DNA from: Balanoglossus misakiensis
Lineage: Eukaryota; Hemichordata
Length of the DNA stretch: 64,000 bases
Assembly: GCA_040954595.2 (NCBI GenBank)
Contig: CM082595.2
Span: 4,712,001 to 4,776,000, forward strand
Direction: 5' to 3'
In this document: one piece after another, positions 14,275 to 25,199 of the stretch
How the letters are laid out: the number at the start of each line of letters is the position of its first letter
Numbering within the stretch: position 1 is the stretch's first letter
The notes under the pieces: generated by a model
The model's database searches: none
Seen by the model: only the letters and a program-made list of their open reading frames with translations
Told to the model about the DNA's origin: nothing
Position numbers and translations under genes: made by a program

Positions 14275-14450
14275 CAGTGACACATGATCGATTGGTAGTT
14301 GAAGTACGCGTTTGCACTCACTGCTTTAGATAACATGCACTGACTCAGTGACTTACACGTGACAAATAAGCACACAGTTTACTGCAGCATGGGACGGGGT
14401 CGTTGATCCGAAGCGAAAATCCAATTTCCGAGATCAAGAAATAACAGATG
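14275..14450 (+). repeat. Paralogous non-coding block d, copy 1
   Basis: Matches 31845-32010 on the same strand. Anchors: AACATGC, CAGTTTACTGC, GGGACGGGG(T/C)CGTT, GCGAAAA and CCAATTTCCGAG. The last 60 bases are the most similar. It lies collinear with blocks c and g in the same two regions. Confidence 0.7.
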
Positions 14451-14664
14451 ATCTTCCGCTCATTGTGAGATCTCGCGAGACTCGGTTAATAACTGTGGCA
14501 GCGGATGACCAGCCAAGTGATGCATGGCAGGCTTTGTATGAAACTAGCTAAGAATAGAGTTTAACAAAAATTGTAACTTTTGTGCCGTTCAAACAGCCAG
14601 CCGCGTTTCTCCGTACCCTATTTATATTAAGATGATCCTGTGCACGGCAGGTTACTCGTAATGG

Positions 14665-14743
14665 TAGACTGGAAAATCCATCGCCCGAGGGCGCTCCCTG
14701 TGGGAGAGCAGAGAGCGCCCCGAGCGACGGATTTTCCAGTCTA
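14665..14743. repeat. 79-bp hairpin with about 31-bp arms
   Basis: Left arm starts TAGACTGGAAAATCC at 14665 and reaches GAGGGCGCTC at 14696. The loop is 16 bases. The right arm starts GAGCGCCC at 14713 and ends GGATTTTCCAGTCTA at 14743. A few mismatches lie in the middle. It is flanked by TA-type ends. It could be a fold-back element or a small-RNA precursor-like hairpin; nothing shows transcription. Confidence 0.85.
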
Positions 14744-15214
14744 GTTAAATGGGGACACGACAGAAAGTGATACAATATGTACAAAAGTGAAGAAACATAT
14801 CAACACAGACAATCATGTTCCCAGACATTTAACATCAAATTTGACCATTCCTTTGCTGCATCAGTAAAACTTGTGTAAACCAGACACAGCTAGGGATTGA
14901 AGATATTGTTCGGTTTGCAGAGGTGTACGGTTTACAGACTGGTTGTTTGCGGAGGGGACTGGGCATGGTGTTCAGTACAGACATGTTTCTGGATTAGACT
15001 GGGTTCGATTAGACAGGTTGTACCACCCTTATGCAATTGGGTTTACCTTGATGTGTGTAATATGCTGGCAGGGTGTATTTGCCATGTCACAATTAACCCA
15101 AATGTGATGCAAATTTCCAAGTTTACTAATTGAAGTTTTAACTCGTGAAGTCACATATGACATCGTTTTGAGTTTATCATTCTTTGGTGCACGGCAAGAC
15201 GCTTCCAAGAGAAT
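14744..15214. other. Nothing recognised
   Basis: No supported feature. Confidence 0.3.
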
Positions 15215-15720
15215 TGCATCAATCTAATCACGACTCTACGTTCTCCCGAAAGCGCAAATTAACCCCGACATGTCTGAATTATTACGTCTTAGCCAACACT
15301 GAAAATAGATTACATGGAAGCCTGCAATCGACAGACGCCTTAAGTTATGAATTTAATTGTCCCCCAGGTAATACTAGCACGTTTTGTACGGTGATAAAAC
15401 TATGTCTACGGAGTTTCGTTTGTAATTAGCTGATGTGAGCACACTCTGCGTTTGCGTGATTTGTGCTTTGCGGAATCATTCTGTACATTATAATAGGTTT
15501 TGCTCAGTGAAATGTAAATTGGCCGATTTAGAGCGTTTGGTTGCTGCCTGCTCACTCAACACCTTGTAACGCAGCTCACTAAATCAACACATCCACCAAT
15601 AGCATACTTGCATGTCTCTTTTCTGCAAATTATCAAGCGAGGAAGTTTACGATTTGCTTTTCAGAAACGCTTAAAGTTTTGTGACACGTTTATTCCTTAA
15701 ACATTGATTCCATCTTATGA
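15215..15720 (+). repeat. Paralogous non-coding block e, copy 1
   Basis: Matches 21795-22220 on the same strand. Anchors in order: CTTC(T)CGAAAGC, CTGAAAATAGATTAC, TAAGTTATGAAT, ATACT(A/G)GCAC, ATTTAGAGCG, CTTTTCAG and ATTTGCTTTTC. Followed by the TTCA microsatellite, which is absent from copy 2. Confidence 0.7.
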
Positions 15721-15776
15721 TTATAACTATATCTGATGAACCAAACGGTCAGCACGACATGTCAGTATGTTCGTCG

Positions 15777-16044
15777 TTCGTTCGTTCGTTCGTTCGTTCG
15801 TTCATTCATTCATTCATTCATTCATTCATTCATTCATTCATTCATTCATTCATTCATTCATTCATTCATTCATTCATTCATTCATTCATTCATTCATTCA
15901 TTCATTCATTCATTCATTCATTCATTCATTCATTCATTCATTCATTCATTCATTCATTCATTCATTCATTCATTCATTCATTCATTCATTCATTCATTCA
16001 TTCATTCATTCATTCATTCATTCATTCATTCATTCATTCATTCA
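15777..16044 (+). repeat. Long uninterrupted TTCA microsatellite with TTCG leader
   Basis: Six TTCG units (15777-15800) pass directly into 61 perfect TTCA units (15801-16044). The frames read as FIHS repeats in all three phases and are artefacts. The purity of 244 bp suggests recent expansion. Confidence 0.98.
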
Positions 16045-16254
16045 TTTGCGTCTTCTTCAGAATGCAATGTGCTAAATAAAAGTTAATCCAGAGACGGCCT
16101 CTACCTTACCACTTCCCCGTTCTCCCTCCCATACTCATCACAATGTTCATGAACCGTAATAGAGAATAACCAGCACATGCATGGTTGGTGAGAGTCCCAT
16201 TTCATCTTAATAAACCATTAACCTACAAAACTAGGACATTCCTAGCAGATTTAA

Positions 16255-16500
16255 GTATTTTTAGAGAGTCCTTAAGGTATTTTAATACCATTGCAGGTAA
16301 TTGCGTCAATAATAGTAACCTCGGAAGACCGATATAAAATTAAATCAAATTACTGAGCTGGATAATTGCCACGTTGTGGTGAGACTTCACTGAAGGCTTT
16401 TCGAGAAGTAGGAGGGATACTGTAATATTCGTCTGTAGAAATAGTTATGTCTTGCTACATACGAGCTTTTTTGCGCATACCGCTCCAGGAATGCCTATTT
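16255..16500 (+). repeat. Paralogous non-coding block f, copy 1
   Basis: Matches 22580-22810 on the same strand: CAATAATAGTA, an AAATTAAA-rich stretch, GTTGTG(G/A)AG, TATGACTTGC-like sequence and C(C/T)GGAGCAG-like sequence in order. It continues, more weakly, to AGCAGAAGTGG, which is shared at 16669 and 22919. Confidence 0.6.
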
Positions 16501-16659
16501 GTAAATTTAAAACAACAGATCTGTCAGTTTTCAATTCAGCCTCTTCGTTCTTGATTAATCGATTGGTGCAGCGCGCCCGCAGAAAAACCGACGATTTCCC
16601 CCGCGCGCTGTCTTTAATGAGTCCACTTGCGAAAAAACGTCGACAATGATTTCATTTTA

Positions 16660-17130
16660 CTCTCAGTTAGCAGAAGTGGTCTGCCAAGCAGAAAAAGGGG
16701 TCAAAGGGCAACCACGCGTGACTGTTACCTGTCACAGAAAAGCTGGTGGCTAGATTAATCAATCATTCCGAGTATGACCTATGTTGATTACGCGTTGACT
16801 CCGCAGATGGTGATTGGCGTTGGGATAGTGGTCCCCCCGGCTGAAATTGGACACTGAATCGAGTAATCATCGCCTTTGATCAGTTTTAACATGACTAATT
16901 AACAAAGACAACACATGATTGAGTAGCTTTAGGGTGGCGTGTCAGGCTCATTGAAAGTCTGTTTCTTTCAGATCAAATGCTAGATATCAAATAAAAAAAT
17001 GAAATTAATAATGTAAGGAAAAAGTAAGCAGATATCTTGTGTTGATAAGGAGTGTTTTCGACAAACACCTGTCGTCCCAGGGGCCAATACTAGTGTTCGA
17101 ATTTCCTCTGTGATTTTACACACATCGATG
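16660..17130 (+). repeat. Paralogous non-coding block g, copy 1
   Basis: Matches 34880-35370 on the same strand. Anchors: GGGGTCAAAGG, TAGATTAATC, GTTGATT, GAATTGAGCAATCATC-like sequence, TAATTAACAAA, GAGTAGCTTTAGGGTG, GCCAGATATCAAA-like sequence, GGTGTTTT-like sequence and GTGATTTTA. It is among the clearest pairs. A faint third copy is suspected at 47190-47270. Confidence 0.75.
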
Positions 17131-17143
17131 TCTTCAGCTGTAT

Positions 17144-17144
<1 letters not shown>

Positions 17145-17190
<46 letters not shown>
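17145..17190 (+). repeat. GAT trinucleotide microsatellite
   Basis: About 15 perfect GAT units. It ends the similarity between blocks at 17.1 and 35.4 kb. Confidence 0.95.
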
Positions 17191-17191
<1 letters not shown>

Positions 17192-17199
17192 GACAAAAC

Positions 17200-18165
17200 T
17201 ACAGTTAAATATTTGAGATAAGTTTCTGTTTAACCGCAAGACGCCGAAGCCCAACAAAACTAAACAAGGTTTTGTTAACAATTGTATGGTGGTGTTAAGG
17301 TTCAAACTGATTAACTGGTATGAGTTTGATGAAATAGGACCTGATTACATTTTCTACGCACAACCGAAATTAAAATCCGAGAAACCAGACCTGAATTTTC
17401 TGATTAAACTTACAGGTTCTGTGGGGTACGGTCAAACACATTAAAATTACAATCTCGAAAGGGGTGATCGTGTTACCCATAATTGCTTTAGCGAAACATT
17501 TTCTTCTCATATTTGTCATTTTATATTGCAGTGTTTATTGCATTTTAGCTATTTCGTCTGATTTGAAAAAAAAACCTCGTCAAGAACGAGCGACTCTAAT
17601 GAGAATTAACACACTCGGGGAGCGAGACCATTAACCCTGGGAGATGTAATGGAATATTGTGGAATAGCTTTGCCAGAACTGACACGCTTCGCATTCGATC
17701 AACTCATTTTGTTGATGAGTTTTTGTTGTTCGGCTTTCCACCGTTTCCGAATATCTGTAAAGGACGAACATCGAAACTTAAGTTCAAAGTTTGAAAGTTA
17801 ACACTTATGTGGAATTTTAAAATTTATGATTAGGCTACCAGAATGTTTAAACTTTTATATATAAATGTATATTTGTTTGTGTCCGACGAATACAGTACTG
17901 CAGCACAGCACAACACATCACAGTGCATCATAGTAAATAAAAAAATAAATGCAATTCCTTTCATCACTCAATTTTCAGAAAAAAATTCAGCTATCATGTG
18001 TCAATTTTGCCTTTAACGTTTCAAGGACAAATATTTTCCCAACATACTTTTACCTGTTCGGTCACATTCAATGACACGAGACACCGTGTTGTTGATTCTC
18101 TATTTATTTGTTTATTTATTTATTTATTTGTTTCCCAGAAAAACACACGCCTACTTCGCACGTGT
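17200..18165. other. AT-rich stretch with a small TTTA microsatellite
   Basis: Nothing coding recognised. A TTTA/TTTG repeat runs at about 18098-18132. Confidence 0.4.
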
Positions 18166-18169
18166 GGAT

Positions 18170-18660
18170 GAGGGGTTTCCCTATCTCGCCCTTGCCGAGT
18201 GATCATGGCGCGAAATAAGGTTATACACCAATCAGAAGCGCGTTCTGGGTCACGTGATTAGCCTGTGTACGTGCAGAAATGTACTTAGAAGAAGATTAGC
18301 GTCTGTAGAAGAAAGAGCTGGGGTCGGCTATGTGCACCTTTTCCTGATTTAGTCCGCCTTATTCCTTCTGGATAGCCAGCCCCGGTTCACCGATGGCGAG
18401 ATCTAAGTCGTGTTTACATTTGTAGTTTGGTGAGGGGCCGATATTTTCGTCAGGACGCGTGCTTTCCCGCGAATTTTGACCGCCGTGTCAGTCTGCTGTT
18501 TGTGAGAGGCCCTGCTCGTGTGGGTCCGCCTACGTGCTACCAGATTTCAGAGGCGTGCCGTCCGGGTTTCCGTCACAATTGGCGGCATCTGCGGGGTTGT
18601 TAGGGCAACTTGGGTTCAGAAACTCATTTCGAATGTTCGCCAAGGTCCGCTGACACGTTG
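18170..18660. promoter_or_regulatory. CG-dinucleotide-rich patch, possible promoter
   Basis: Richer in G, C and CG dinucleotides than its surroundings. It contains an inverted CCAAT motif context (ACCAATCAG, 18217-18225) and a CACGTG E-box (18251-18256). A transcription start would be plausible, but I see no linked coding exon on either strand. Confidence 0.25.
18487..18580 (+). repeat. Left member of a 95-bp direct repeat
   Basis: Matches 19394-19488: TCAGTCTG, then GAGAGG, GGGTC(C/T)GCCTA(C/T)GTGCTAC, AGATTTC, GAGGCG, GGGTTTC and GTCACAAT. Spaced 907 bp from its partner. Confidence 0.75.
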
Positions 18661-18961
18661 TATGGACTATAGTTGTGTACAAAATTGAAAAGGGGCCACA
18701 GGAGTTTGGGGTGTATGTGTTAGTGCTCTGGGCACCGTACTCCTCATGGGATCTGTTAACGCAGGTCAGCACGACACGTTCACCCTGGGCTTTTGTATCC
18801 CCTTTCCTTTGCTGTGATTTGATAGCTTTAATGTTCTGTTCATTTAGGCATATATCGTCCGATCAGATCTCTGTGTCGACAGTCCGATTTTAGGTTTGTT
18901 TTTTTTTTACAAAGAAAGAAAGCATTGTGTGCAAATTGCATCATGGCTACTTATATGGATT

Positions 18962-18972
18962 GGGGGGGGGGG
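18962..18972 (+). repeat. G homopolymer (11)
   Basis: Uninterrupted run of 11 G; first of three such runs within 400 bp. Confidence 0.95.
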
Positions 18973-19142
18973 AGGATAGGAATTTATGACATGATAGGGA
19001 GGTCGTTTTCAACAGTAAGGTCAATTCTGTTTTCTAGAGAACAGACGTTAAATAGGGATAAACAGTGATATCCATAGACGGTTAGTGGAAAGACTGGTTT
19101 GAGATTTGGAACAACAATTTCAAACATTTGTACAAACGTGTT

Positions 19143-19153
19143 GGGGGGGGGGG
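19143..19153 (+). repeat. G homopolymer (11)
   Basis: Second G run between the paired direct repeats. Confidence 0.95.
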
Positions 19154-19349
19154 AGATGGGGTTAGGGTGAAACAGATTTAGGTAGTGTCCTGGCCATAGC
19201 AGTACGCATAGGCAAGGTATAATTTACAGCGCCCTCATATCACGAGGTGCTTTCATATCAGGGTCAAGACAATTCAGTGTCGTTGTCATTGATGGGAAAT
19301 GTTTCTGGGGGGTTCTCCTGACCGTGTGGGAAGTGCTTATTCCCATGGA

Positions 19350-19365
19350 GGGGGGGGGGGGGGGG
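19350..19365 (+). repeat. G homopolymer (16)
   Basis: Longest G run in the window, about 30 bases before the right direct repeat. Confidence 0.95.
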
Positions 19366-19393
19366 TTGTCGACAGATGTACAGTCCCTGTAAA

Positions 19394-19488
19394 TCAGTCT
19401 GGAGAAGTACTGTGTGCGAGAGGATGGTGCGGGTCTGCCTATGTGCTACTAGATTTCTGAGGCGGACTCTGGGTTTCTGTCACAATAT
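19394..19488 (+). repeat. Right member of a 95-bp direct repeat
   Basis: Partner of 18487-18580, roughly four bases in five identical by eye. The pair brackets 0.9 kb containing three poly-G runs. Too short and too diverged for LTRs of a recent retroelement; a local tandem duplication is likelier. Confidence 0.75.
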
Positions 19489-19489
19489 A

Positions 19490-21264
19490 GTGAGCATTGA
19501 TATTTTGCAAAATTATTAGTCAAGTTCTGGATAGAATTTATTTCTCAACACAACAATGGCCATTACACACAGGCTACTAGTATGTTCAGGGTTGGGGCAA
19601 GGGTTTTTTCTGGTTTAGCCACACATGCCTGGTGTGACAAAAATGGAGAATTTTTATAGCCACAGCCTGACAGGCAACTTTTATTAGCCACATCTTAAAC
19701 ACATTCTTACCTTACACAATGCATTTTTAAAAAACAAGGTATTTTTATTGGTACTTTAATATCCAAGTGTGAACATTTACATGTATGTGTTTCATCCATC
19801 ATTACAGCTTGGTTCATTTTCTGGCAGTAGATTCACTAGTGGTTGCAATTACACAACTTTGTGAAAACTTGTTATATCAACTTTTTTTAGACTGATCATT
19901 TGATGAAGTTATTAAATAAAAATAAACATGCATGTTATAATACTTATAAACAGTTGTACTCAAACCTATGGTCAGTAACAAATAAAACTTTGCAAGGTTC
20001 TCTTCAGCCATTTAAGACAATCTCCAGAGCTCATTATATGTATATTTTTCTAGTAGCCCATTTAGTCTACCACTTTCAGTGATTGGTACCCAAGGGAATA
20101 TGACTGGCAGACCTCTTATTTTACTTTATAACACAAAAAACAAATATTCAATAAATCTAAAACAGTACTATACAGATACACTTTGGTATCACCCCAAATA
20201 AATATTTTCCACTATGCAAAATATTTGCCTCATAAAATTGTGAAAATAAATCTGGACAGTAGCTGATAAACAGCACACTATTCCAATACATAAGGCAATG
20301 AATGAGAAATGTATTTCCCATGTCCCAATCTGAATGCAGGTTTAAATCCAACAAAAATCTCCAGATAAATGTAATTTTGAGAAGCCAGATAATTGTACAG
20401 TTATATTACTTCACAACTATATTGCTTGATTACAGTTCTTTAGTAAGCCTATGGCATATGAAAGTGTAATTGCATGTACCAGGCACAGGAGAATGATCTG
20501 AGCCAGTGCAATCCGAAGTCTTCTTTTTTTTTCACACAAACAACAGCTATAGCTCTTGATAACTTTGTTCATTATCACCACTTCCAGCATCAAGGATATT
20601 TTATAGTTCTACCACCAAAACATGTAGCATTTTGGCTTGCGAACTGAGCATGTTACTATTTGGAAGATATATTTCTGTTGAGAGCTGAATTTTATGTCAG
20701 GAAATTAATTGACAGCATTGCAAGAGAAGAGCCTGGCTGATATCATCCTAAGCAGGGTTTTATCAGATTTGCACATAATTTAATATAATACAATCAAGAT
20801 TTTGGGCAAAAAACTGAATAAGGACTATAATTTTGCTAGTGACTGGTTGCATCAAAACATTAGGGACACCACAAATGCATGCCTGATTGATTAACAATTG
20901 GATCCAAGCGTCCTTCTGAAAATCCAACCTCATGCTTGGATTACATTGAAACACCTATGAGAAAAGAAAGGTCGAGGTGACTTTTCCATGACGTCAGAGT
21001 ACATCCATTGAAATCTCTGGCAAAATGGCAACATAATTCAAAAGCTTAACCAATCAGATTACGTGCTGACACAATTATCACAAGGCCATGTAAACATTCT
21101 AGAATTTTGATAACAAAAAGAAAATAATTGTTGTAGTATTATAATTTAATTGGCATTTTAAAAATGTTTTATTTTTTTTGCTAAATTTAAAATGTGCTAA
21201 ATTTAAGAATTAACAAAATGCAAACTGAGTTCACATTGTATAATAATTCATTGTGTGATTTATA
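19490..21264. other. AT-rich stretch, nothing recognised
   Basis: Low GC compared with 18.2-18.7 kb. No coding exon, long repeat or RNA gene recognised on either strand. Confidence 0.3.
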
Positions 21265-21440
21265 GTGTCATGACAGATTTGATATATAATATGAGATAAG
21301 GACCTGGTAACAATTTGCAAAGAGAATTATTATGTTATCTATAACCCCTGTGCATCCCTGATAATAACTTTAGGTAAAACATTCTCAAATCAGTTATGAG
21401 TCACAAATGACTGGTTCACTATTTATAACTTTTCACTATT
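21265..21440 (+). repeat. Paralogous non-coding block h, copy 1
   Basis: Matches 24515-24660 on the same strand: AGATT(T/A)GATA, GATAA(G/C)GACCT, GCAAAGA, AATTATTAT-like sequence, TTATCTAT, CC(C/A)TGATAATAACT-like sequence and GTTATGA. Confidence 0.65.
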
Positions 21441-21553
21441 TTTCTTCCATGTACCTGTATCTATCATGATTTCTTAAATAAATTGTGTTCATCTTCTCAA
21501 CACAGCCAATGTGTACACTATCAACATTCACCATTTTCTTAGTATTTTGTTCC

Positions 21554-21690
21554 ATGATGATGATGATGATGTTCCATGAGGATAATGATGGTGGTGGTGA
21601 TGGTTTCAGTGTGGTGACGGCGACGTGGGTGGTGGTGTTGGTGGTTTTGGTGGTGGCGGCGGCGTGGGTGGTGGTTTTGGTTCTTTTGGT
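21554..21690 (+). repeat. ATG and GGT trinucleotide-rich low-complexity tract
   Basis: ATG repeats then a G/T-rich run of GGT units. The open frames here (both strands) are low-complexity artefacts. Confidence 0.85.
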
Positions 21691-21794
21691 GGATATTGTA
21701 CATGTACAATGTACATACAACTCAAGCAATTGCTTACCACATCTGAATTTACCAACATATACAAACATACCCAGGCACTTTACAGTAAACCCGG

Positions 21795-22220
21795 ATAATC
21801 TGGACGCTCCCTTCTTCCGAAAGCACAGATTAAATCTGACAAATCGGATTTATGACGTCGTATCGAACTCTGAAAATAGATTACTCAGGAATTTGTAATT
21901 GGCAAACACTGTAAGTTATGAATATAATGTTTTGGGGCTAATACTGGCACAGTTTACTCAGTAATAATAACTCAGGAACATTAGGTGTACTGATCTCATG
22001 ATGCGATCACAAGATTTGTGTTCTACGAAATCCATTTACAAGTTTACCGAGTATTACTTGGTGAAATTTAAAACAACTGAATTTAGAGCGCTAGTTACTA
22101 TGTTGGTTTACTTCTACACATTCATAGTATAAACTTTTCAGCGAATCAAAAATTATATTTTGCTTTTCCAATACAGTTAATACCATGACAAATTGTAAAA
22201 CACGTTTAACTCATTTTAGG
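21795..22220 (+). repeat. Paralogous non-coding block e, copy 2
   Basis: Partner of 15215-15720; shares CTGAAAATAGATTAC, TAAGTTATGAAT and ATTTAGAGCG. Lies immediately before block f copy 2, as in the 15-16.5 kb region. Confidence 0.7.
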
Positions 22221-22579
22221 AAACATGTCAGGATTAGTAAACCATTACTGTAATAGTCACCAATTATACTCTTGTATCATTGCATGACCTGTATTTGCCA
22301 TTGTACTACTCTCGCTATTCAGCTTTTAAAAACTTCCTGATACATCTCTTATGCAGAATTGTTGTTGTTGAATATGGTTTGGGATCATTTTGCGGTATAT
22401 TAACTTAGGTGGTGCGTTGGAGGAAACCTTTCGCAAACCATTGGGGTTAATTGATGACGTCACCCCCTAGGCTATATTCGCGTTAGTCTGGACTAGACTA
22501 TATTCGCCTTTGCAAAGCGACTGTGGTGTACCAAATGAATTTGTGCTTTCATGATTGACGAGACACAGCACAACCAGGC

Positions 22580-22960
22580 CATTTTTTAGCATTTGCCTAA
22601 ACTAGTTAGCTTTTAAGTGCCGTTGCAACTCTGGCAATAATAGTATCCTCTTGAGGGTGATAAAAAATTAAACTGAATTGCAGCACTGGGCGATTTTCCT
22701 CTTGTTGTGAAGTGTTAGTGTTTTTGAGAGGCAGTGGGTTGTACTATAGTGTTGGTCTATAAAATAATTATGACTTGCACAATACCCAAGTCTGTTTACG
22801 TGCATCTCCTGGAGCAGTCAAAAAACTAGTGTGACATCTTTCCGTTATGTGTATTCGACTCGCTTGATACGGTTTACGGCTTTTGTAGGGTCAACACTAC
22901 TTTCTTGCACTTCTGATAGCAGAAGTGGATTTCATATCAGTGTATCTGTTAGCCTTTTCT
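22580..22960 (+). repeat. Paralogous non-coding block f, copy 2
   Basis: Partner of 16255-16500, extended weakly to AGCAGAAGTGG at 22919. No similarity to block g follows, so this partial unit ends here. Confidence 0.6.
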
Positions 22961-23021
22961 TGTAAAGCTTCGATTGATTTTGAGCCCTTTAAACTTGGCC
23001 GTCTTTCCCTGGCAAAGAAGC

Positions 23022-23061
23022 ATGGCAGATGTTCACCAACTTACACGATTTCCTAATCTTA
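23022..23061 (+). other. Possible short first coding exon (signal only)
   Basis: ATGGCAGATG in good context (AGC before ATG), 13 codons and one base, then a donor GTAAGTTTT. It ends in phase 1, like the candidate at 13861-13879. No acceptor exon or family assigned; could be chance. Confidence 0.12.
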
Positions 23062-23679
23062 GTAAGTTTTACCAAAATCCCTCCATGCTTTCTTGGTGTA
23101 TCTGCAATCTGTAGAAGTCAGATAAAAGTACAGTTGAGTGTACTTTGCCACTTTGATTCTTGATTACAGTTTATTCATAGGATTCTGGCATGTGAATGAA
23201 TCCTACTTTTAAAAAGAGGATTGAAAAACTTCATGTGTGTGCGAATTATTCCTTGGTATCTCTGTTTCCATGGTGACCAGCATTCCTTATAGTTTCCCTT
23301 ATTGATTATACTATACCGTTTTACTGACTAGACCACTAAGGAAATTCATTAAAATATATAGCGAGGCAGATTGGTCGAAAATGTACATTCCTACAAGTAA
23401 GGGTGACATATACAGACGGAAATTCAGACTTTTAATCAAATTTTAAAGCACATCGTATATCCCACAAGGCAATACTTCATTTATTTTCAATTATTAACTT
23501 CCCTTTTTTGCACGACACACCACCATGAAATAGTATTTCTTATCTCCATAAACATATATGAATAGTTTCCAACTTTTACGTAGACCTGAATCGACAGTAT
23601 TTAACCGTTATTTCCCCGATTCACAAACAGTATTAAAAAGATCCAATTAGTTTTTAAAATGCCGTGCACAAAGACGACC
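23062..23679. other. Nothing recognised
   Basis: No supported feature. Confidence 0.3.
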
Positions 23680-24390
23680 GAGAGTTTATACACGCAATTT
23701 CCGTCAGAGTTTTAAGGAGATTTTGGGCATCCTGTAAACATTGGTCGGATATCTCCGTGTGCTGTGTTCAAATATCTCTGCACGCAGTGATCAGACTGAA
23801 ATGAAAATTTAGCAATATCGCAGTGTCGATCGATCAAATATTGCCACGTGTATCTGACTGAAAACTGTCAGACTCAGTAGTTTTGTTGATGTCCAACTCT
23901 CTGGTTTGGTTTATTCTGTGATTGATGTCTGTCTATACCTCTTTGTGATTTTCTGGAATGATCTCAAACAGAGTCAGATGGCGTTTTGCATCCTCTGTTT
24001 CTACCGTAGGAGAGTACGTCAATTCCATTATCCAACATTGAGCGCTTTCTCCATGGCGACGGATTTGCTTTCGATTTTCAAGGCCGCTGTGAAATCAGCT
24101 AGATTAGGCTTGAAGGTAAATTTCCTGGTTGATATGTCTCTCCAAATCACTACAAAAAGAATCTCTGATTAGGAGATGAAAGCATTAGATAGTTGTCAAC
24201 TGAGTCTATTTATTATCGGTCACTGACAACAGTCCAGTCGAGGCCGTTCATTGTGGCGATGGGTTTGCATTTTCTTTGATGTATTTTCAAGATGCACTTT
24301 CTAGTTCATGGACAAAATTGAACAAGTCATTGTCAATAATGTACCGGTAGTTTCCGTTTGATCAGAATGTTTAAAACAGTGGATGAAATC
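23680..24390 (+). repeat. Paralogous non-coding block a, copy 2
   Basis: Partner of 9480-10210 on the same strand; contains CAAATATTGCCA, GAGCGCTTTCTCC, CAAATCACTACA, CTGATTAGGA and GATGTATTTTCAAGATG in the same order. Confidence 0.7.
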
Positions 24391-24514
24391 AACATACATG
24401 CAAAAATACATACAGTATACACACACATACATACTAGTATATTCATTTCAAAGGTATAATAAAATGGGTTTCCATGGCATGATACTTATTAGTGATAATA
24501 ATTTTTTAATCTCA

Positions 24515-24660
24515 CAAGAGATTAGATACAGGACATTGATAACGACCTTGTGACGATCTGCAAAGATAATTATTGTCTTATCTATTACCCCAGTGAATGA
24601 CTGATAATAACTCGAGGAACAAAGTAGCCGATATGGGTTATGAACATATCTCATCATTAG
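24515..24660 (+). repeat. Paralogous non-coding block h, copy 2
   Basis: Partner of 21265-21440. Here it follows block a directly, while the other copy precedes block e, so the ancestral order was rearranged or partly lost. Confidence 0.65.
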
Positions 24661-25059
24661 TTCCCGACTGTTATTCTCTCTGACAACCGAAGGCGTTAGT
24701 CACCCGTGTAACCAGCTTTTATTGGCAACAGAAACTCAGCCAACACCTTTGGCAGTTTAGGATGCGAAATGGAATGAAAAGTCAAAACAAAAGTCTTGCT
24801 TTCGAGGCAAATGGGGTGTAATTTTAGTTTTTATTGGAGCCTATTTGATGGTATGGACCTTGCATCCCCGAAGGACTGTTGTAGAGTGTACAATATTTGT
24901 TCAGTAGAGCTCACAATGGGTTATGAGTTTGTGTTGTAAAGGTGGTTTCAATTTCTGTGTGTTGGTCAAACGAATTTGTTTTGTAAAATATCCGTCATCC
25001 AACAGATGACTGAAACACACAAACACAATATTATAATAAGATTGCTATATGTGAGAACC

Positions 25060-25126
25060 ACTGCAACCATCACCACAATCATCATTATAACCATCATTAT
25101 CATCACCATCATGCTCACGATGACGA

Positions 25127-25156
<30 letters not shown>
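25060..25156 (+). repeat. ATC trinucleotide-rich microsatellite
   Basis: Imperfect then perfect ATC units (25126-25155). The frames on both strands that read poly-I/T or poly-M/V are artefacts. Confidence 0.9.
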
Positions 25157-25157
<1 letters not shown>

Positions 25158-25199
25158 CATGCAAATCATAGCATTTGTGAAAAAAGACCATGGGCTGAA

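Noticed and set aside
15717-16086. Three overlapping frames of about 100-120 codons with FIHS repeats
   Set aside because: Translation of the TTCA microsatellite in each phase; no gene.
21436-21898. Frames of 110 and 137 codons on opposite strands
   Set aside because: Products of ATG/GGT trinucleotide repeats.
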